From Plecoglossus altivelis (taxonomy: Eukaryota; Chordata; Actinopteri; Osmeriformes; Plecoglossidae), in assembly GCA_036571765.1 (NCBI GenBank), contig BROE01000006.1:16104868-16168867 (forward strand): 64,000 nt of DNA, written 5' to 3'. Made by a program: the position numbers and the translations under genes. Shown in pieces: positions 57,652 through 64,000 of this stretch; within the stretch, counting starts at the first letter, position 1, and each line of letters starts with the position of its first letter. The notes beneath the pieces are model-generated. The model was not told where the DNA came from. It saw only the letters and a program-made list of their open reading frames with translations, and did not search any database.

Positions 57652-60298
57652 AATAACACAAGCATTTATCAGATTCATTGTTTTCGGTTCCTCCTGTTTC
57701 CCTCTCTGCTTACACACCTACATTATTGTCAAATATACTATATACTAAAGAAGGACGTTTAGCTACTACAAGTGGAGAATGGCTTCATGCAATAACCTGT
57801 GGACGCAAGTAGACAGCTGTATGCATATTAGTCTACGACCAACCTTTTACAATGTGTATAATGGCATTTCGAGAGTTTGAGGCAGCCCTAAAATCCATTT
57901 GTGAAAAAACTGTTTAGTTTCTCTTCAGTAATTAACGATTAAATGATTTCGAAAAATTAATAGTATTAATAATACTGCTACATCATGTTAAACGATCTTT
58001 TTCGTCCTTGATCATCGACTGCACTACGAGGCTTTTTGCTTTGGATAAAAGCATCTCCTAAATGACAAAATTAAAACTGACTAAATTTAAATATCAAAAC
58101 GGCTCAATAAAGGCCATGTGCACTCTATGTGCGTTAGCCCTCCTTTACCACTCAATGCGACACAGTGCTTGATCCAAGGGAGATGTGCAAGAAGATTGAT
58201 TTAGAAGATTAAATAGTTAGCTTTGCAATACTAGCATATAGGCCTACCAGCTTTAAGCTGCTTGACCTCCCAAGGCTCTTAAACATACAGAGTGCATACA
58301 ACTGTCTGTGTAGTTTATGTTTAGATTTATTTATTTTTTCCTGCCTTTGCTATTTAGTCTGGAGAAGAATAATTCATTGTTTAGGATAATTTATCAGTCA
58401 AGTTAAGTAAAGGCATATCATTCACACATGCTATATCAGAAAATATTAACTTAAGTTTTCTTTGAAGGCATCCTTGTAAGTATACATTTACATTGAGTTT
58501 AATTTAAATCCCCAAACCAAACAACCCTTTTTATAACTGTGCATAATGTCAGAACTAGGGTGACCAGAAGCACGACCCTGAAAAGGGACACTTAGGTCCA
58601 TGAAGGACAATCCAAAAACGTGGTTAACCAGGAGGGATGGGAGCAACTTGTGTGAAATTAAGACATTAGACATTTTCGTAAGTTAACCTTTGCAATTTTA
58701 ATACAAAGTCGGTATTTCAACAAGAGCACTGACTTTCAGTTGTCTTTGGCGAAACAAGTTTTTTTCAAAAGATAGATAAGAACAGTACCATTCCCCAAAC
58801 GATTGAAATTGTAATACAAATTAAAAATGCGAAATTGACTTTCTGCTGTATCTGGTTGCAAGGTCTTTCGACAGACGTTTTGTTAATACAGGGGAAGATT
58901 TTCAATTGTCCGACAGAAAAATCCTTTTGCCGTTGTGTAGCGGCATACAATACCGCTGTAAATCCCTTTCCCCATACAACTCAGTCTATATAAATGCGAG
59001 AACTTACAAGGAGACATCGTTTTGATCTTGGCTGCTTTAAGGGGCAGTGGAGTTCTGAACATGTAGCTTAAAGCACAGACATAATAATATTATATATATA
59101 GCTCTGGTTTGGGGTCTTTATTTTTGGCATCTGAAAGTCTACAAAACAATTGGCAAATGAAGCCCACTCGTCTAGTAAATTGCGTCGGTGGGTATGAAAG
59201 TTCAAAAGGAGGACAAAAAACACTGGTCTTAGCCCGTGAGGTTTTGAGTGTAGCGTGGTTCGGTCCGCGTTGTATAAATTAAGTGATGACACTGCGACGA
59301 CTTAAAATATACTGATTTGAGTTTATTTTCCTGTACACGATGTGATAGTACAAAACCTTTAGATCTTGGAGCACCTTGCTTCCCGCTCTCCACCTAGCTA
59401 ACTGGAAGTCGGTTCAAAAAGAAAGCGAAGGACAAGTACATCAAAACGAAGAAACGGGTATTGCGCACACACATTCAGTGCACAACAGCACACCACGCGG
59501 ATCAACTGATCACCACCAAATTGAATAAAATTTGGGCAAAACGAAATGCATACATGCACACGAAGAAACGATACAAAACGTTTAGCTTTTGGTGTACCTC
59601 GCTCGCACCCAACTCTTGGCCACCCGTCAACTAGTCCCCATAAATCACAAAACACCGCTATCCGCAAGTTGGTAATACTTGCTACCATAAATTGACAGTG
59701 TTCCTTTGCCAACAAAATTATTATACAACTTGAACGATTTGACCACAGCTCTCCTTTCGGCCATTATCGAAACGTGAGCAGGAAACCAGGTCGAAAAGAA
59801 AGAACGAAATAATTGCGAGAACACACATAACTCACCATGGGTCAAACCAAAAACATACCCATTCTTTACAACCAAATGTACGTACAACAAACATAAATAC
59901 ATAATCTACACACCAAACATTAATTTAGATTTGCATTTGTATATACATTACGAAAATGTGTTGAGACATATAATTGTCATCAAATGGCCAACACCCCCCC
60001 CCTGACCCGACCCAATTGACCTAGTCCTTGTCTGTAATCCAGTGCGTAATCAAGCCGCACAACATCCCACCGCCTTACGACGAAGCATGACAAAACACCA
60101 AGTGTTGTTCGCCAGGAGAAAACGACAGAAGTACAAGAGATTGAGATTAAACCAAGTGTAACGGTTGATCCAACACCGACTCCGCAGGTTAATCTTCTGA
60201 AGTCATCATCATCTCCAACACTACCAAATAGCAATTAACCTTCGACTGTCTCTAACCGTAACAACACACCAGTACCCTCACTGCTCATTGGCCAAGGG
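57652..60298. other. lrrc32 3' UTR and spacer to the Tudor gene
   Basis: Includes an AATAAA at 58106-58111. Below that the DNA is AT-rich until about 59.2 kb, then becomes richer in CpG (59.2-60.3 kb), which may be a promoter region. A minus-strand 40-codon frame starts at 59764 (MAERRAVVKSFKLYNNFVGK...). In the + strand a frame is open at 60050-60235, ends in TAA and continues in the same frame to the Tudor exon. Confidence 0.5.
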
Positions 60299-61074
60299 AT
60301 GGAGAACAACGTATTTGTGCTGCACCCGAAACAGACTTCCTCGCAGCTTGTCCACTTCTTGCGATCTAACGGCAAGATCAAGAATGTTATGGAGGTCACC
60401 TTCTATGAATGGAGTGAATACTTTCAGAAGCCCTCTTGTCTCTGCCAAACTGAAGCTGCTGCTGCAGTGCCTCTTAATGGGGCGATGAAGAACCATACCA
60501 GAGAGGCTGAGATGGATGAACCAGGAGCAGCAGCTCCACTAGTCCCATCGAGGAAGCAGTCGTTCCCACAGCTGGACACACACTACCCAGTCTTTACCGT
60601 GAAGAGAGTGGCATCTATAGGTTCTCTGACCTACACTTGTATGATCGCAACAAAAACCGAGCTCTGGGACGTGGGAGACATTTTCACTGACGTCAGACAT
60701 GCTACCTCTCAGGGTAGCTTCTCAGGGCAAGAAGGTGCTCTTCAAATTTCCTGCACTAAAGATCACGTGAAGAAAACCACCAACGCTGTCCTGACCGGCA
60801 GCCAGCTCCAGACTGAAGAGGTCAACACGAGGCTGGAGGTCAGCAGAGATCTCCAGAGCTTTCCGAAGTCCTCTGTCTCATCTTGCGTCAACCTCTTTGA
60901 AGGTCCAGAGCTCAACCACCTCGGCATTCCAAAGCCTAGCCAAACAAGCATTCCAAAGTTTCAGACACGAAAGTTTGAGGAGACGGAAGTGGTGGTAAGT
61001 CACATGGTCAGCCCTGGATGCTTCTACATCCAGTATGCAGATGCCTCCCTGCAGCTTCAAGCCCTCTACCAACA
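60299..61074 (+). CDS. Tudor-domain protein, first recognised exon
   Basis: The frame is open from ATG 60299 (GGGATGG, a good start context) to CAACA|GTAAGT at 61074. The N-terminal part reads MENNVFVLHPKQTSSQLVHF, then LRSNGKIKNVMEVTFYEWSE. A polar middle with many Ser/Thr follows. The end, VVVSHMVSPGCFYIQYADAS, is the start of an extended Tudor domain. Such proteins bind methylarginine on Piwi proteins and act in germ-granule piRNA pathways (family knowledge). I cannot decide the ortholog among TDRD-type proteins. The same frame extends upstream to 60239 after a TAA, so the true start could be a splice junction. Confidence 0.7.
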
Positions 61075-61595
61075 GTAAGTTTCCTAACATGACATTCAGC
61101 GTCTGGTCAGATTATGTTTGTGTGTGTATTTTAAGACCCATCATTTTATATTGTTAGCCAAATGTCATTTGACATGTTCTGTCATTACTTAAACCAGTAG
61201 TTTTTTGGTTTAGTTATTATTAGCAAGATGTTTTAATTGTATCTTAACTCAAAAGGCTAGATTTGTGGAAATTAATGGTAATTAAGTAAAATTGGAATTC
61301 ATGGCATGCACCGTGTATTCTATTAACACAAACATGAATTGTCCTACCCATTTAAATTATTGTAAGAATTTAGGTAATTTCATTTCTCTGCAGAAATATA
61401 AGCATTGCTATCTGCTTATAACAAGGCAAAATGATCTGCCTTTAACAAGGTAAAAGTTTTGCCTATAGTAGGAAATGCAACAAAAAACACTTAAGTCCCA
61501 CAGGGTGTTTCAACTTCAGAACGTTTTTGCTACTCGTTTGTGGCGTTCCTTCTTCCTGGTCCCTTCTCATATTCTTTATCTTCTGTCTCACACAG

Positions 61596-61729
61596 CAGTC
61601 TGAAGGACAGTTGTTCATTCGCAGAGCTGCAGAGCATCCCAGATATTGGGAGCCTTGTGATGAGCTGGTTCCCCTCACAGGAGATGTGGTGTAGGGCCCA
61701 GGTCACCAAGATCTGCGGCATGAGTGGAG
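61596..61729 (+). CDS. Tudor-domain protein exon (Tudor core part 1)
   Basis: A 134-nt exon after TCTCACACAG, completing the codon from the previous exon (CA|C). It reads SLKDSCSFAELQSIPDIGSL, then VMSWFPSQEMWCRAQVTKIC-GMSG. FPSQEMWCRAQV is the W-x-RA-V strand of a Tudor barrel. Donor GAG|GTGAGA. Confidence 0.8.
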
Positions 61730-61922
61730 GTGAGAACACTTAGGCCAACCACTAGAGAGCAGAAAGTCACAAGAACGTCACTGGCTGAGAGCGGTAAAGA
61801 ACAGGCTGTTTCGCTATCAAAGCTACCAAGCTGCTCTTTTCTGTCCACTTGTTCCCGCTGGCTTTCTTTCTTTGTCTTACCCCCTCAACTGAGTCGTTGT
61901 TCACCCCCCACCAACCCACCAG

Positions 61923-62086
61923 AGGACAACATAGAAGTCAGTGACAGAGCCCCTAGCAGCATCCAGGTCGAGGTTAAGAGGCTGGACTATGGAGACACTT
62001 TTTGTCTGTCCCTCTTCGACATTAAGGAGCTCCATCCTTCCATGGCATCACTTCCCCTTCAGGCAGTCCAGGTTGCGCTGGCCAAT
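61923..62086 (+). CDS. Tudor-domain protein exon (Tudor core part 2)
   Basis: A 164-nt exon after CAACCCACCAG. It reads EDNIEVSDRAPSSIQVEVKR, then LDYGDTFCLSLFDIKELHPS and MASLPLQAVQVALAN. The L-DYGD motif is the diagnostic Tudor aromatic-cage strand (V/R-x-DYG), and LPLQAVQVALAN is the start of the SN-like part of an extended Tudor domain. Donor AAT|GTAAGT, phase 0. Confidence 0.85.
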
Positions 62087-62462
62087 GTAAGTGTCTTTTC
62101 ATCCATTTCCTTGGAGTAACCAAGTATTGAAAGGTCTGTAGTCATTGTTTGTTTTCAAACATACTTCTAATGTCTTAGTCTTACTTTGAACAAAAAAATC
62201 AGTCTGTCTTCTTTAACTGTACCTTTTGACCTAAAGCCTTGTCCTTCCTGGTCTGCTTTAAATAAAGTTAAACCAACGTGGATAATTTCCTTCTGATCAG
62301 TCACAGCCTGTTCTCTGTAAAGTTTGATGACAGAACTAAATGTCTGAGCCAGAACGGCTGTTAGGAGACATAAGATGGGGATGATAATCAATAGTTCTGG
62401 TATGTTCCCACTTCTCTCCTCAAAATCCCGCTCTTCCCTCTGCACCCCACTCTGCCCCCCTC

Positions 62463-62490
62463 CCACACACACACACACACACACACACAC
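62463..62490. repeat. (CA)n tract at a splice acceptor
   Basis: About 13 CA units end 9 nt before the acceptor CTTCCTCCAG of the next Tudor exon. Confidence 0.9.
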
Positions 62491-62499
62491 TTCCTCCAG

Positions 62500-62666
62500 G
62501 TGGCCCCAGCGGAGGGCTCTGCCTGGTCCCAGGTGGCGGTGGGTTGGTTCAGGGACATGGTGGAGAACAGGACCCTGTTCGCCAGGCTCTATAATCAGGG
62601 TGAAGGGGAAGATACTAGGATCCTTGTGGAGCTCTTCACAGAGAGGGGAAAGATTGGGGCTATGAG
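62500..62666 (+). CDS. Tudor-domain protein exon (SN-like part of extended Tudor)
   Basis: Phase-0 exon reading VAPAEGSAWSQVAVGWFRDM, then VENRTLFARLYNQGEGEDTR and ILVELFTERGKIGAMR. This fits the C-terminal staphylococcal-nuclease-like half of an extended Tudor domain. If spliced at ATGAG|GTCGTG (phase 2) the gene continues beyond 62666. If not, the frame ends at a TAG at 62707-62709 after a low-complexity tail, which looks less natural. Confidence 0.8.
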
Positions 62667-64000
62667 GTCGTGCCTTACCCTCACACACACACATACACTA
62701 TATTCGTAGAAGCGCAAGGATGCCTGTTAATGTCTCCTCAGACTAGTAATGAAGGGGAAACTAGTTTGTGTGCCCTCAATGTGTATGTTTATAGGAGAGG
62801 GGCCTCCTTGTCACTGAGATTGGCTCAGAACGGACATGCCAAGCATAATAAGCTGGGAAATGTGGGCATCAAGAGAAGTAGGTGGCATCAAACGCACACT
62901 GACATGCAATCATATACTTCAGTTACAACTACGCTGATTCACATTTCCCTGGTTTGAGTGCGTTTAATGTCCTCTAGAGGTCAGCATTGGTACAGCCATC
63001 AGGCTAATGATGCATTTAAAACGGTGACAAGAGTGTGTCTGTGTTTAAGGTAGCGCTCAAGAGCATACAAGGAAACGGTAAGCAGCCTGGGGGAAGTACC
63101 TCATCGCCTGTTATACTCGGCACCAGAAATAGCTTCTCTGGAAATTATTTCACGCACATGACAAATCCCATTGGATATTCCACTGGCCTGGACTCAATCA
63201 TCAATTTATTGACAAACTTCTTGCTGTTTGTTCGGACTCAAACTCCCCTGTTTGGCTGGGAAGACAAGTTGTTTACAGTATGGAAGGAAAGCAGCTGTGA
63301 GAACAGTAGACTTGTTCTCCTTTTGATTTATGTATCATAATTTTGATGCCAGGCCAATTGGTCTGAAGGCGCATATATATATATATATAGTTGAATATAG
63401 CTTAGTGTTTGTGTTCTGCATATGTGTGTATGTACAGTATATTTGTTGTTTTTTCAACTTATGTTAGTTGTTTTTTCAACTTAAGTTTGTCTTCAGTTAA
63501 GGATGTCCATTCGTTCTTAGTTTATAGATCTATATGATGTCTATACAAGACAAGATGCAAAACGAGGATTTATTTGAAAATCACCTTTTATGTGTTGATC
63601 AAATTCATCTAAATAAGTTTATTTCATAATAAACACACAAACTGCAAATGGAACCTTTGTTTTGATTTGCAATTTTAGGCTCCTGGATATCGACCCATCA
63701 CTAGGTTGACCACCCGTCCTGCTTTGCATTGTACTGCAAACCATTTTGACTCCTTGTGCCGTACGTCACATTTTGAGAAAATTTCCCGCATTTTCAACAG
63801 TCTGTTGGTGTTAATGATCATATTAAAAAATGTACATGTTCTTTTGCCTTTTTAAGAAAGCATTTTATTGTTTTTGGGGCGTAGTTTTTCACCTATATTT
63901 GAAAGCGCTTGATCAGAAGTACAAATACAACAGCCATGTTGCCTTATCCAATGGATAAAAAAAATTGAGTAAACAGCGCCACTAAAGGTTGTGACGGCTG
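62667..64000. other. downstream of the last recognised Tudor exon
   Basis: No further exon could be identified with confidence. A short (TA)n lies at 63372-63390. The 63.7-kb area (CTAGGTTGACCACCCGTCC) resembles a dispersed repeat. Confidence 0.5.

Noticed and set aside
58540..58620. TAGGGTGACCAGAAGCACG-type sequence similar to one near 63.7 kb
   Set aside because: Resembles a common dispersed repeat end, but the shared part is too short and diverged to annotate as an element.

Overview
The window is vertebrate nuclear DNA, almost certainly from a teleost fish. It has short exons with GT-AG introns, abundant (CA)n and other microsatellites, and fish-type transposons (BEL/Pao, L2-like and RTE-like LINEs, hAT, TTAA-flanked elements). 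The gene set is gria3, eda, lrrc32 (garp) and a Tudor-domain gene, all on the + strand. In threespine stickleback eda, tnfsf13b and garp are neighbours (recalled knowledge), and the same neighbourhood is visible here.

1-8.3 kb: 3' end of gria3, an AMPA-type glutamate receptor subunit. It holds the 248-nt exon carrying the R/G RNA-editing site with its exon-intron hairpin, the two mutually exclusive 115-nt flop and flip exons, and the terminal coding exon ending in the PDZ ligand ...ESVKI.

8.3-42.2 kb: a roughly 34-kb stretch with no host gene that I can recognise. It contains a decayed BEL/Pao LTR retrotransposon (about 18.7-27.4 kb) split by two nested LINEs, two TTAA-flanked DNA elements (30.15-30.99 kb and 39.57-39.83 kb), many microsatellites, and a decayed hAT element (40.36-41.65 kb) that itself contains a 632-bp fold-back repeat with a 21-bp tandem repeat in only one arm.

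42.27-51.26 kb: complete eda (ectodysplasin A, a TNF ligand). Eight exons of 312, 106, 33, 177, 35, 52, 131 and 261 nt join in phase to 368 codons plus stop. The tandem splice donors that make the EDA-A1 and EDA-A2 isoforms are visible.

53.0-53.7 kb: two short stretches resembling the BAFF (TNFSF13B) TNF domain, with an apparent frame change. They are probably the relic of tnfsf13b between eda and garp.

55.47-57.65 kb: two-exon lrrc32/garp (655 codons), a leucine-rich-repeat membrane protein of the TGF-beta-presenting family.

60.3-62.7 kb: at least four exons of a Tudor-domain gene that I cannot assign to one ortholog; it may continue past the window.

The coding genes are not a functional operon; they are simply linked. 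The strongest single signals are the gria3 R/G editing hairpin and the eda A1/A2 alternative donor. The most uncertain but interesting ones are the BAFF-like relic, the hairpin just upstream of the flip exon, and the fold-back element.
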